Assembly: GCA_013298145.1 (NCBI GenBank)
Contig: JAAFJO010000003.1
Span: 62,001 to 126,000 of the forward strand
From: Betaproteobacteria bacterium
Lineage (GTDB): Bacteria > Pseudomonadota > Gammaproteobacteria > Burkholderiales > Casimicrobiaceae
DNA length: 64,000 bases
Direction: 5' to 3'
Shown here: positions 15,671 to 25,008 of the stretch, piece after piece
How positions within the stretch are numbered: position 1 is the stretch's first letter
Layout of the letters: each line of letters begins with the position of its first letter
Program-made: the position numbers and the translations under genes
The notes under the pieces: generated by a model
Told to the model about the DNA's origin: nothing
Database searches by the model: none
What the model saw: only the letters and a program-made list of their open reading frames with translations

Positions 15671-16384
15671 CTATTTGCTGATCGATTCGTTCGCAGCATG
15701 CACTGAATCCATCGGCAGCCGAGGCAACATGCGTAAGAGCTCAATCGGTTCATCAATCTCATGATCCGCGCCCCATGTGCGTGCGAGTGCGAGGTCTGGG
15801 ATGTAGCCGTAGGCCGCCAACACGCACGGCATGTTGCAGGCGATTGATGCCTTCACGTCGCTTTCGCCATCGCCTACATAGACGCAGTGTTGCGGCGAAA
15901 CGCTCAACGCTTCTGCCGCCGTGGTTAACGGCATGGGATGCGGTTTGGGCCACGGCGTTGTATCGCCACAAACGACGACCTGCGGTATGAACGCACGATC
16001 ACGCAGAAGCGCATCGATCATCGGCTCAGCCAAGCGCGAGTTCTTGTTCGTCACTATGCCCCAAGGCAGCGCGCGTCGCTCAATGGCCACCAAGAGTTCC
16101 AACACGCCACCAAAGAGGCGCGAGTTGTGCAATTTCCGCTCGCCGTAAATGGCCAAAAAACGTTGCCGATTCTGCTCATAGTCATCGTCACCCGGCCCGA
16201 GCCCGAGCGCGACTTTCACGAGACTGCGCGCGCCGTAGGTCGCGAACGGGCGCAGCGCTTCGTACGGCAGAGGCTCCATTCCGTGTTCGATACGCAAATC
16301 GTTCGCAGCGCCTGCGAGATCGGGCGCGCTGTCTACAAGCGTGCCGTCAAAATCGAAGAGGATGGCGTGAGGAGAAATTAGCAA
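15671..16384 (-). CDS. gph: phosphoglycolate phosphatase (HAD family)
   Basis: HAD hydrolase of 237 residues that dephosphorylates 2-phosphoglycolate formed by DNA repair and oxygenation chemistry. Motif I is ILFDFDGTLVDSAPDLAGA near residue 8 with nucleophile Asp; motif II/III are GIVTNKNSRL and KPHPMPLTTAAEAL; motif IV is YVGDGESDVKAS. The C1 cap helices lie between residues 20 and 90. The start appears to be TTG at 16384, because no ATG or GTG occurs upstream before an in-frame stop. It follows ubiG with a 114-nt gap holding a repeat element, and the ubiG-gph order is common in betaproteobacteria. Confidence 0.9.
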   Translation of the reverse strand: MLISPHAILFDFDGTLVDSAPDLAGAANDLRIEHGMEPLPYEALRPFATYGARSLVKVALGLGPGDDDYEQNRQRFLAIYGERKLHNSRLFGGVLELLVAIERRALPWGIVTNKNSRLAEPMIDALLRDRAFIPQVVVCGDTTPWPKPHPMPLTTAAEALSVSPQHCVYVGDGESDVKASIACNMPCVLAAYGYIPDLALARTWGADHEIDEPIELLRMLPRLPMDSVHAANESISK

Positions 16385-16399
16385 GCTCTAGCTTTCAAC

Positions 16400-16484
16400 G
16401 CCCTATTAACTCAGGGCTAGACATCAATTAAAGAAATTAATGAAAGAAGTATTTACGTGGTTCTAGCCCGAACAAATTCGGGCT
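16400..16484. repeat. Dispersed intergenic element, copy D (both hairpins intact)
   Basis: GCCC (16400-16403) pairs with GGGC (16414-16417) around a 10-nt loop. Exactly 46 nt later TAGCCC begins at 16464, and AGCCCGAA/TTCGGGCT (16465-16484) forms a perfect 8-bp stem with a 4-nt loop. This is the most complete copy in the window and lies between ubiG and gph, inside an operon. Confidence 0.75.
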
Positions 16485-16498
16485 CTAATCCACAAAGC

Positions 16499-17212
16499 TT
16501 ACGCAGATTTCACGCTGCTCACGATGTAGTTCACCTGCGTATCCGATTGCCATTTCGCCACATGCGTGAAAGGGTTGTAATCCATGCCGCGCAAATCGGT
16601 GAGTGTGAGTCCCGCGTTCTCCGCGAAGCCGATCAATTCGGACGGCTTCAGAAACTTCGAATACTCATGCGTGCCCTTAGGCAGCAGACTCAACACGTAT
16701 TCCGCGCCGAGTACGGCAAACACATAGGCTTTCGGCGTACGCGAAATCGTGGAAAAGAAGAGGTGGCCGCCGGGTTTCGCGAGCGTTGCGCACGCGGCGA
16801 CCACGGCCTTCGGGTCCGGCACGTGTTCAAGCATTTCAAGGCAAGTAACCACGTCAAATGTGCCCGGCGCTTTCGCGGCCATTTCCTCTGCGGTTGCCTC
16901 GCGGTAATCAATGTCCACGCCGCTCTCAAGTGCATGCAGCTTTGCAACGGAGAGCGCCTTTCCGGCCATATCCACGGCTGTGACTTTCGCGCCCATCTTC
17001 GCCATACCTTCGGACACCAGCCCGCCGCCGCAGCCGATATCAATGGCTGCTTTGCCTTTCAGACCACCAACAGTCTTGTCGATCAACTCAAGCCGCAGCG
17101 GATTGATATCGTGAAGCGGACGAAATTTGCCGTTCGGATCCCACCATTGACTAGCCAGCTCAGAAAACTTGGCCAGTTCGGCGGGGTCGGTGTTTTGTTT
17201 GGAAGATTGCAT
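16499..17212 (-). CDS. ubiG: 3-demethylubiquinol / polyprenyl-dihydroxybenzoate O-methyltransferase
   Basis: SAM-dependent methyltransferase that carries out both O-methylation steps of ubiquinone synthesis. The 237 residues begin MQSSKQNTDPAELAKFSELA (UbiG usually starts near NVDxxEIxKFxxLA), followed by WWDPNGKFRPLHDINPLRL, the SAM motif AIDIGCGGGLVSEGMA and VTCLEMLEHVPDP. The ATG at 17212 is preferred over a GTG at 17227. The gene is followed by gph and, upstream, by the 1336-residue secreted protein rather than directly by the usual mtaD-like gene. Confidence 0.96.
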   Translation of the reverse strand: MQSSKQNTDPAELAKFSELASQWWDPNGKFRPLHDINPLRLELIDKTVGGLKGKAAIDIGCGGGLVSEGMAKMGAKVTAVDMAGKALSVAKLHALESGVDIDYREATAEEMAAKAPGTFDVVTCLEMLEHVPDPKAVVAACATLAKPGGHLFFSTISRTPKAYVFAVLGAEYVLSLLPKGTHEYSKFLKPSELIGFAENAGLTLTDLRGMDYNPFTHVAKWQSDTQVNYIVSSVKSA

Positions 17213-17313
17213 GTTGCAATTTTCCACGAATTGCCAACCAGCAGCTCGGGCGACTCCGAAGATAAGGTCAAGTTACGTGCTAGAGCTCGCGCGCGAACAT
17301 GCTTTGCCTTCGC

Positions 17314-20300
17314 TTAGTTCAGATACAAGCTGCAACTACCCGATAGAAACGCTCGAACTTGATTCCAGTCGGTGCGAATTGCGTTCGGACCGATGGCACC
17401 GTCGGTAACCGCGTCGCCCTGGAAACCGAGTAGAACGCGTAACAGCATCAGACCGTCCGTGCCCGGAGTGACCTGCCCATTGCCGTCAAGGTCATAGCTG
17501 GAGATTGATATCCGGCTCGTGATCCCGGCGGCTGAGAGCGGTACACAGCGGTGCGTCGCACCCGCGAGTAACGCATCGCCAGTTAACCCGAGCATGCGGC
17601 GAAGAATGATGACACCGTCGGTTCCCGCGAGTCGCGCACCGTCACCGTCGACGTCAAGCCGGCAGCTACCGCTGTCGTACGTCCAATTGCCAGTTGAATT
17701 GAACTGAACGACGCCGCTGACGTTACTGAAAGAAAACGGAGAGCCTGGCGTTACGTAGGGGCCACTGCCCGGTATGAAAAACACTTGCCCAGACATGCCG
17801 ACAGGTCCAGTGCACTGCCACTCGTATTGCTCGGTATCACTGCTGCACACAATCCCTGGGTTCGGTGAGCAAACAGATGCACTGTAAGGCAGCGAATTGC
17901 CGCGCACCACAGCGCCTGCGACCAGGGTAACGCTTCGAGTGACCGATTGCGCCGGTAGCAGATCATCGTTGCCCGCAAACGAGAACGTGATTGAGTGAGT
18001 GCCCGCGCCCAGTCCTGTGACCTCACATACAAAATAGCGGTCAGGTTGATCAAAACTTGAACTGGTGTTGCCGCGAGTAGATGAGCATGACCCCGCTGAC
18101 ATCGATACGTCCGCAGCGTTCAGGTAAGGGACGAGGTTGAAACTGCTAGGCGTGCGAAGCTTCACTTGGAAGCGGACGCGATCACCTGCAATCCCGGCGT
18201 TGCGCGGCTCTTCGATCACCGCAAGCGTTGGTTGCGCTTTAGCGATGCTTGGCGCCGCCCGCTGGGTCGTTGAATTGGCAACTTCACTAGAGTTACTGAC
18301 GAAAGAGGCCGTAACGGGGAACGCGGCCGTGCGCACCAATAGCTCACAACGTCGACGCGAGATTTCGTTCGCAGAGACCAATGGCGAGGTGCAATTTCTG
18401 ATGGATACGTTGTCCGCGGCGGTTGGGTCGTAAACATATCCTGCAAAGTTCAGCGGAAGGACAGCCGGTGACGTCGCGACTGCGTCAAGAACGCGGACAT
18501 CATAGGCAGTAAACGACGTGCCTGGGGTGATACCAATTGTCGTGACGCTTGGCGCTTGCACAAACGTAAGGGGCGCTGAGTACCCTGCGGGCATTCCGTC
18601 GCTCCACGCGGATAGTGCAACACCTGACTCCACGCGGTTGTAGATGAGGCCGGATACGTCACATTCAGACGCGCCTGCTGCGATGGTGCAAGTCAACGGT
18701 CCACCGAGATTCCCGCTTCCCGCTGCAAGCGCGATGCGCGCAACCCGCGCTGAGGCTGCGACTACGGGCTGATCCAGCGCGTCTCGCAGGCTCAGTCGGA
18801 CGCTAAACGGCACGCGGAAGCCAATCGGATTCGACGGAACTTGCAGGAACTTGATTCGCTGGGTTGAGGCGACCCCCGCTAACGAAATCTTTCGCATCGT
18901 CACGAGTGAGTTTTCGAATTCGTTTCGGGGAGACTGCCCGAGCACCACTAAGTTGCCCGTCTCATCGAAGGCCGCTACCGCATCATTGGCAACGGGGTTT
19001 GACAAGAGCTGACCGTCGCGCCAGCGCTCTGCGCCACTGGCAGAAATCGACCACAGTTGCGGCACGCCACTCGCGGCGGAAATAACGGAAATCGAGTTGC
19101 CAGCATTGTCAACCGCGATCGAGGTGACACAGTCCGCGCTGTCGCCCGCCAAATCCGCGTATTGGCTCCATCGCTCACTTCCCGCCGCAGTCCAAGACAC
19201 AAGCATTGAATTGGCTGTTGAGTCGCGAGCATCGCTCTGCTTTGCGCTGCACCCACCCGCATACAAATTCCCAGCCGTGTCTTCGGCAAGCGCCTTCAAC
19301 GCGACGTAAGGGCGAATAAAGTCCCCCGAGACGATTCGCTGCCACGCGATCGCGCCGTTCACCGCGATCCGAAACACCCGTCCCTCCCCGCAAGACTGAG
19401 TGCCGATCAAGATGTCATCATTGATCAATTTTCGGGCCGCGACCAGCGTATCTGTGCAGGTTGGAATGTCAATCAGCGTCGTCCAAAGTACCGTGCCAGT
19501 AGGCGAAACTTTGACCACGGCGGGCGTGTTGTTCGAGTAAACGACCCACGTATTTCCGGCGCTATCCTTGGCCGCGAATTGCGGCTCGGATTGATTGGTG
19601 AGCACTTCAAACCCGATTGCGCCTGACGCGCTGACGCGGCCGACCAAGTTTCCAACCGCGTAGGTTGTCTCGCCACTTCCCTCCGTAATTTGAACCCCCG
19701 CACGATTCGACGAATACGTGGTGGGACTCAGTTGCCCGTTTACCTGCCATTCGGTAAGGCCGCCAGCGGTCAATTTTTTGGCTCGTGCGAAGGCATCAAA
19801 ATTGACTACGATTTGCCCACCATCGTCGGCCATGGGAAAGCCACAGCCATTTGCTATCCCGGGTGATCGTCCCGCCGCCGAGCCATCGCTTGCGGTTCGC
19901 CCCAACCAACGCGGCAGCCAGCTCGGGAACGAGTTCGGCTCAACAATGTTGGCGGAACGCCCCCACCAAGCGTCCGGGCTCGACTTGGTCAGCTTGGGCA
20001 TCAAGCAAGCCGTAGTGTCAGTCATCTGCGCGGCTCGACGAAACTTCGCTTCGTGAACCCAGCGCTCGGGCGCGGTCGGGCGCAGAAAAACAAGGGTTGC
20101 GGCAAGCGTATCGGGGAACTGCCCCGAGGAGATGTAGTCTCGTTGAAACGCAGCAATCATGCCGTTAGCCGCAGGAAACCATGCGTTCGCCGCAAAAGCG
20201 TCGTTTCGTGTGTAGATGAGCGGCGTTCCGAGCGAGCCGTTCGCCGTAGAGATCGGGAAGATGAACGAATCGGTAACGCCAGCGCCAACATCCGTACGTA

Positions 20301-21324
20301 TCGCGCTCAAGCTGGTGCCAGCTTGCACAATGCGTGACACCCGCGACAAATGCTTCTGCCAGGCGATGGTGCCCGCCGATGTCAGGCGCGCAAGTTCGCT
20401 GCCTGCGTCTGCCGATTGGCCTTCTCGCGCCACGATCACATCGTCGGCCCCTTCTGCAAAGAGCCCCACAATTTGCGTGCTGCTGAACACGGTTGTTGGA
20501 AACGTTACAGTCCGCAACCAGGCTCTCGATCCGTCTGCACGATAACGCGCGACGCTCGCAACGACTGCGTTGGATGTTTGCATCTCGTTAAGCAGAAAGA
20601 CGAATTCACCATTTGCTCGAGGAATGAGCGTGCGCAAGTTTGCGGGGTTTTGAGAAGTGTTTGCGGTGTCCAGAACTGCACCGCTTGAGATAAGCACGCC
20701 ATCGGTCGCTCTGCGAACGGCGAACCAGCCGCGACGAAGCTCTAGGTAGTTCCCAGCGGAATCAATTTGCGCGGCTAGTGTGGTGCGGTAACTTGACTGT
20801 GTTTCGGTTACCGTCCAACGGATTGCGCCATCCGCTGCGCGCTTACTCACGAATCGATCGTAGTCACCCGAAGCGAATATCAAGTCGCCATCTGCAGCTT
20901 GCGTGACTGAGGCGTTGGATGTAAGTCCATCCAAACAGTACCGCGCGCGGGGTGTGCCGTTACTCGTAAAGTTAGCAACACACAGCGAAGAGGAATTGTC
21001 TCCAAGCACGACTTGGCTTACGGAGCCATCCGCGTGGCTAAACAACGATTTGGCGCAATCGAGCGGCGAGCCGTCTACCCAGCGCACCCATACCGCTTCC
21101 CCTGTGGGCGAGAGCTTTGCTACACGCACGCGACTCACGTCGGTGGCAACGAGTACTGCGCTAACGTAAATCGCGCCCGCGTCAGCGTTCACAATCGCCG
21201 TGCGATGGAGAGGCATGGGTTCCTCAGGCGGATTGAGCGCCGTGTTCCAAAGCACTTGTGCGCTTACTGCGAAAGAGAGCGCAAGCGCCGCGCATGCGAA
21301 GAATGCTCGCATCAAAAACATCAT
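17314..21324 (-). CDS. large secreted protein with propeller-like repeats, Ig-like domain and C-terminal dockerin-like repeats
   Basis: A 1336-residue exported protein of unknown function. The N-terminal signal peptide MRAFFACAALALSFAVSAQ is cleaved after SAQ. From about residue 50 to 870 there are many short repeats of the kind GAIRWTV, GTIAWQKHL, GTVLWTTL, GAIAWQRIV, GSERWSQY, typical of PQQ-like or WD-like beta-propellers. Around residues 1060-1170 is an Ig-like segment ending SVTRSVTLVAG. The last 116 residues (1221-1336) contain two dockerin-like calcium loops, LDVDGDG...GTDGVIILRRMLG and YDLDGNGQVTPGTDGLMLLRVLLG. The gene lies between mtaD-like and ubiG. The same C-terminal module occurs in the glycine-rich protein at 45-47 kb. 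Confidence 0.75.
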   Translation of the reverse strand: MMFLMRAFFACAALALSFAVSAQVLWNTALNPPEEPMPLHRTAIVNADAGAIYVSAVLVATDVSRVRVAKLSPTGEAVWVRWVDGSPLDCAKSLFSHADGSVSQVVLGDNSSSLCVANFTSNGTPRARYCLDGLTSNASVTQAADGDLIFASGDYDRFVSKRAADGAIRWTVTETQSSYRTTLAAQIDSAGNYLELRRGWFAVRRATDGVLISSGAVLDTANTSQNPANLRTLIPRANGEFVFLLNEMQTSNAVVASVARYRADGSRAWLRTVTFPTTVFSSTQIVGLFAEGADDVIVAREGQSADAGSELARLTSAGTIAWQKHLSRVSRIVQAGTSLSAIRTDVGAGVTDSFIFPISTANGSLGTPLIYTRNDAFAANAWFPAANGMIAAFQRDYISSGQFPDTLAATLVFLRPTAPERWVHEAKFRRAAQMTDTTACLMPKLTKSSPDAWWGRSANIVEPNSFPSWLPRWLGRTASDGSAAGRSPGIANGCGFPMADDGGQIVVNFDAFARAKKLTAGGLTEWQVNGQLSPTTYSSNRAGVQITEGSGETTYAVGNLVGRVSASGAIGFEVLTNQSEPQFAAKDSAGNTWVVYSNNTPAVVKVSPTGTVLWTTLIDIPTCTDTLVAARKLINDDILIGTQSCGEGRVFRIAVNGAIAWQRIVSGDFIRPYVALKALAEDTAGNLYAGGCSAKQSDARDSTANSMLVSWTAAGSERWSQYADLAGDSADCVTSIAVDNAGNSISVISAASGVPQLWSISASGAERWRDGQLLSNPVANDAVAAFDETGNLVVLGQSPRNEFENSLVTMRKISLAGVASTQRIKFLQVPSNPIGFRVPFSVRLSLRDALDQPVVAASARVARIALAAGSGNLGGPLTCTIAAGASECDVSGLIYNRVESGVALSAWSDGMPAGYSAPLTFVQAPSVTTIGITPGTSFTAYDVRVLDAVATSPAVLPLNFAGYVYDPTAADNVSIRNCTSPLVSANEISRRRCELLVRTAAFPVTASFVSNSSEVANSTTQRAAPSIAKAQPTLAVIEEPRNAGIAGDRVRFQVKLRTPSSFNLVPYLNAADVSMSAGSCSSTRGNTSSSFDQPDRYFVCEVTGLGAGTHSITFSFAGNDDLLPAQSVTRSVTLVAGAVVRGNSLPYSASVCSPNPGIVCSSDTEQYEWQCTGPVGMSGQVFFIPGSGPYVTPGSPFSFSNVSGVVQFNSTGNWTYDSGSCRLDVDGDGARLAGTDGVIILRRMLGLTGDALLAGATHRCVPLSAAGITSRISISSYDLDGNGQVTPGTDGLMLLRVLLGFQGDAVTDGAIGPNAIRTDWNQVRAFLSGSCSLYLN

Positions 21325-21410
21325 TGGATATCCCGCTAGCCCTGCAAAGGCGTTTGACCGATGATTTATAGCGGCTAAAGGCTGATCGCGGTACTACTCG
21401 ATAACGCTGT

Positions 21411-22781
21411 CTAGGCCCGTCTGATAGTTGACACTCGATCAGAAAACTCCGCCATTTGCAGCCGCGCATCCGCGAGCCTCTGCTGCGCGTCGCGCGCAAG
21501 GCCTCCATCCATCACGCACGCTTTCCCCGCAACCCACGTGTGGATGACGTCTGCGCGCGACGCGACATAGACAAGATGCGAGACGGGATCAAACATGGGA
21601 TTCATCCCGATCGCATCACACGAAATCGCAATCATGTCCGCCTGCTTCCCGATTTCGAGTGAACCTATCAATTTTGATAGGCCAAGCGCATGCGCGCCGT
21701 TGATTGTCGCTGCGCGAAACGCGGCTTCGGCTGGAAACGCGCTGGCGTCGTTAGCTTGCACTTTGGCGAGGAGGGCCGCGAGTCGCATTTCTTCAAACAT
21801 GTCGAGACGGTTATTGCTCGCTGCTCCATCGGTGCCGATGGCGACGTTGGCGCCCGCTTTCGCAAGTGCCGTGATGGGGGCGATACCGCTTGCGAGTTTT
21901 AAGTTTGACGAAGGGCAATGCACGATATTGCCCGCATTCTTCGCGAGGCGCGCGATATCTTCTGCGTTGAGATGAACGCCGTGCGCGCCTACGAAATCGG
22001 GCGACAGCACGCCCAGCCGCTCCATTCGCTTGGTGGGGCGCTCGCCAAATTTGCTGAGCGACTCATCGACCTCTTGCGCCGTTTCTTGCAGGTGGGTGTG
22101 AATCGGCAAAGCAAGCTCGGCCGCGTAGGCAACCACGCGCTGAAACGTGGAGTCGGAGACGGTGTACGGCGCGTGCGGGCCAAGTGCGAAGGAAAGCAGC
22201 GCTTCACCCTTTAGGGCATCACGTGCCTCTAGTGCCAGTGCAAGATAGCGATCTGCATCGCTTGCGTAGCGCGTTGGGAACTCAATCACGGGCATGGCGA
22301 GTTGCGCGCGCATGCCCATCGCCAAAAAAGCTCGCGCTGCATCTTGTGGATAGAAATACATATCGGCGCAAGTGGTCGTGCCGCCCAGCAACATCTCGGC
22401 CGCGGCGAGCTGAGTGCCCAGTTCGACAAACTGCGCATCGACGAGCGCGCCTTCCATGGGCCAAATCCGCTTCTGCAGCCAATCCATGAGTGGCAGATCA
22501 TCGGCGGCGCCACGAAAGAGGCTCATCGCGGCGTGGCAATGGGCGTTAACCAATCCGGGACAGAGGATCGCGTTCCCGAGATCAACGAGGTTGATGGATC
22601 GACTCCTAAGCGCTTGTCCAACGCGATTTTCGGCAAGAGTCTGATTGGCTTCGCACTCGATATGAACAATTTTCCCCGTTTCGTCCCAAAAGACTGTGGT
22701 ATCGCGAAGAATTTTTATACCGATTTCAGCCGGGCTAATCAGCCACGCGGCGCGGGCCGCATTGATTTCATTCGCTTCCAT
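21411..22781 (-). CDS. TRZ/ATZ-family amidohydrolase (MtaD-like deaminase)
   Basis: Metal-dependent amidohydrolase of 456 residues, close to S-adenosylhomocysteine/5'-methylthioadenosine deaminases. The metal-site sequence is PGLVNAHCHAAMSLFRG (HxH near residue 80), followed by LPIHTHLQETAQEV and VGAHGVHLN, and ends with VAIGTDGAASNN containing the catalytic Asp. Tail residues IGSLEIGKQADMIAISC are the usual beta-sandwich signature. In many betaproteobacteria this gene stands directly before ubiG; here the large secreted gene intervenes. The real substrate is not determined by sequence alone; guanine deaminase or chlorohydrolase activity would be alternatives. Confidence 0.85.
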   Translation of the reverse strand: MEANEINAARAAWLISPAEIGIKILRDTTVFWDETGKIVHIECEANQTLAENRVGQALRSRSINLVDLGNAILCPGLVNAHCHAAMSLFRGAADDLPLMDWLQKRIWPMEGALVDAQFVELGTQLAAAEMLLGGTTTCADMYFYPQDAARAFLAMGMRAQLAMPVIEFPTRYASDADRYLALALEARDALKGEALLSFALGPHAPYTVSDSTFQRVVAYAAELALPIHTHLQETAQEVDESLSKFGERPTKRMERLGVLSPDFVGAHGVHLNAEDIARLAKNAGNIVHCPSSNLKLASGIAPITALAKAGANVAIGTDGAASNNRLDMFEEMRLAALLAKVQANDASAFPAEAAFRAATINGAHALGLSKLIGSLEIGKQADMIAISCDAIGMNPMFDPVSHLVYVASRADVIHTWVAGKACVMDGGLARDAQQRLADARLQMAEFSDRVSTIRRA

Positions 22782-22980
22782 CCTGTGATTTTACGGACGT
22801 AAATGGTCGCCGCGAGTAGCCGATGCATCTCAACAACTGCTATCCCGCACTGAGGCGCACTGGCGCGGGTGAGGCGCGGTGCAAATCAGCGGCCTTTCCA
22901 ACGGCGCGCCGGCTTTTGCAAATTCCGCTCTTTCGCCTGGGTTCCAGCGCATGTGTTGGCTCGCGCAGTAGCATTCCTCC

Positions 22981-24522
22981 ATGAATAACGCAGACAACTC
23001 TCCCAAATCGCCAGAACGCCGAAAACTCCTAGCTGGAGCCGCTGCGACGAGTGCGTCACTCATCGCCGCTTCAGGCGCTGAGCCGCAAACGCCGGAAGCA
23101 TTGCCGACGTCCCAGCGGGCGGTCGGCACAGCATCGTTTACCAAAACGCTACCGCATGATTCGCTGGGCGTCGTTGAACCGAACGCTATGCGAATGTTTG
23201 AAGACGCCACCGTTTCGGGGCGTATCGCAGATTGGGAAGCGCTTCCGATCAAAAACGAGATTCGGCTTGTTAACCCGCTTGCGGCTTATGCGTGGACCAG
23301 CGATCCGCTTGCCAAAGATGTGATCACTCTGCCACCGTTCCCCAAGCTCGATTCAATCGAACTTGCCGAGCAGGCACTTGAGCTCTATTGGATGGCGTTG
23401 TTGCGCGATGTCCCGCTCTGGGACTACGAGCGCAACAGTTTGGTACGCGATGCGCTTGTCGAGCTTACGAAGACAAAGCTAAATGCGAACGCAACGACTG
23501 AGAGCTTGTTTCGCTTGAATTCACCAGGCGAGCGAAGTGGTCATTATGTGTCTCAGTTTCTTTGGATGACGATCCCCTACGGTGCACACATTACCTATCA
23601 AAAATATCGAACGGTGCATCGCGGTGTTGAGTTTGCAACCAAGCGTGAAGAGGTGGTACGCCTCGCAAATGGTGAATGGCCAGCAGGCATTGCAAACCAT
23701 TACGCCGACGACTTCTATCTGCGCTCGGGCCGGGATCTCGCCGAGTATGTGCACTGGGATTTTTCGTATCAAGCGTTTGTCGATGCAGCCTCAATTTTGA
23801 TCGGCAACCCGCATCGGCCGCGCGAGGGTGTGGCGCGCGCGAACCCGTACAAAACGTCGCGCACGATGAATGGCTTCGTTTCATTTGGCCCTGCATTTGC
23901 GCACAACGCGATGGGTGTCGTTTCGGATTGTGCGATGCGTGCGTGTTGGCATGAGAAATGGGTTCGCCATCGTGCGCTGCGGCCAGATGCGTATGGTGTG
24001 CTTGTCGATCGCGTTGCCCGAGGAGAGCGCGCGCAAAGCGTGGGCATCCATCCGATGATCGCAAACTCGGAAGCGGTGAAGCGCGTTCGTGCGAAGTTCG
24101 GCAGCGCACTCTTGCCGCAAGCCTACCCCGAAGCTTCGCCCGCCCATCCAGCGTATCCCTCGGGTCACGCCGCGATTGCGGGCGCGTGCGTCACCGTGCT
24201 CAAAGCGCTCTTTGATGAAAAGCGTGAAATTCGTTTCCCAATTCAACCCACGCGCGACGGCAAAGACTGGGAAGACCTAGACCGTACGCTACCGCGTCCC
24301 ACGGTCGGTGGCGAACTCAACAAACTCGCAGCCAACGTGGCGGTCGGCAGGAATATCGCAGGGATTCACTGGCGCAGCGATGCTGAGCAGGGCTTGCGAC
24401 TAGGTGAAAGCGTCGCGCTTGCGTGGCTTAAAGCGGAGCGGCTTAAGAGCATTGAGGGGAAGCAGGGCTGGCTGAAAGAGTTTGAGCTGACGGACTTTGG
24501 TGGAACAACGGTTCGTGCGTAG
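22981..24522 (+). CDS. Tat-exported vanadium-dependent haloperoxidase (PAP2 superfamily)
   Basis: A 513-residue enzyme of the vanadium haloperoxidase/PAP2 phosphatase superfamily. A Tat-type leader is visible as SPERRKLLAGAAATSASLIAA, so the protein is predicted to reach the periplasm. The three vanadate/phosphate-binding motifs are present: KWVRHRALRPDAYG (about residue 322), YPSGHAAIAGA with the active-site His396, and GRNIAGIHWRSDAEQG with His463, the axial vanadate ligand. It could oxidise halides with hydrogen peroxide, or hydrolyse phosphate esters. It is alone on the plus strand between two minus-strand genes; a small ORF follows. Confidence 0.82.
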   Translation: MNNADNSPKSPERRKLLAGAAATSASLIAASGAEPQTPEALPTSQRAVGTASFTKTLPHDSLGVVEPNAMRMFEDATVSGRIADWEALPIKNEIRLVNPLAAYAWTSDPLAKDVITLPPFPKLDSIELAEQALELYWMALLRDVPLWDYERNSLVRDALVELTKTKLNANATTESLFRLNSPGERSGHYVSQFLWMTIPYGAHITYQKYRTVHRGVEFATKREEVVRLANGEWPAGIANHYADDFYLRSGRDLAEYVHWDFSYQAFVDAASILIGNPHRPREGVARANPYKTSRTMNGFVSFGPAFAHNAMGVVSDCAMRACWHEKWVRHRALRPDAYGVLVDRVARGERAQSVGIHPMIANSEAVKRVRAKFGSALLPQAYPEASPAHPAYPSGHAAIAGACVTVLKALFDEKREIRFPIQPTRDGKDWEDLDRTLPRPTVGGELNKLAANVAVGRNIAGIHWRSDAEQGLRLGESVALAWLKAERLKSIEGKQGWLKEFELTDFGGTTVRA

Positions 24523-25008
24523 TGCGTGACCTTTTTGCGCCGTAAGCGCGGGACCCTGTGCGTGTAGGTTCAGTAGGGTGAGATAAAGAGAGTTGAGCAA
24601 ACCCGCATTCGTTGCGATCGACAGGCTCAGCGATTGTCTCGGCCACGCCGAACTTCGTCGACAGCGTTTGTCGTTTTTTTTTCGTTAACGAAATGACGGA
24701 CTTCACGCGATCTAACGGCCATCCCGCGACGCGGGGCTCCCAGGAAATCGAGCCCGATTTGCGTAGTGCGATGCTCGGCATCAAGCGCGGTAACGTTCGC
24801 ATGTTTCTCAAAGCAACCAAAGACCCGCTCGCACGCGAGGCATTGAACTGAGCGGATTCAGACGTCGTCGTCGTTGAGTGCAGTCAAGCCTGCGCCCAAA
24901 AAAACAAGTATCGGCGTCGGTTTGAGGTTACTTGATCGAAGCCGAACACGGGAGCTGCGTGGGCAGAGGCCGCCCACCCGATGAAGGGTGGCGCAATAGA
25001 GCTCTTCC
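24523..25008. other. Intergenic stretch between haloperoxidase and LysE exporter
   Basis: About 486 bp. The only coding-like sequence is the 52-residue frame at 24693-24851, described separately. I see no clear terminator, tRNA or promoter motif. The fragment GATCGACAGGCTCAGCGATTG near 24618 resembles the dispersed TCGACAAGCTCA-type repeat, but it is too short to assign. Confidence 0.4.
24693..24851 (+). CDS. small hypothetical protein (52 aa)
   Basis: Short plus-strand frame starting MTDFTRSNGHPATRGSQEIE and ending DPLAREALN. The third codon positions are GC-rich like the neighbours, which hints at coding, but no ribosome site is visible before the ATG and I do not recognise a family. It could instead be the tail of a decayed gene. 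The N-terminal extension to 24612 has poor codon character. Confidence 0.3.
   Translation: MTDFTRSNGHPATRGSQEIEPDLRSAMLGIKRGNVRMFLKATKDPLAREALN

Noticed and set aside
16457..17317. Plus-strand reading opposite ubiG
   Set aside because: ubiG on the minus strand is a clear, conserved gene; the overlap is caused by open GC-rich codon positions.
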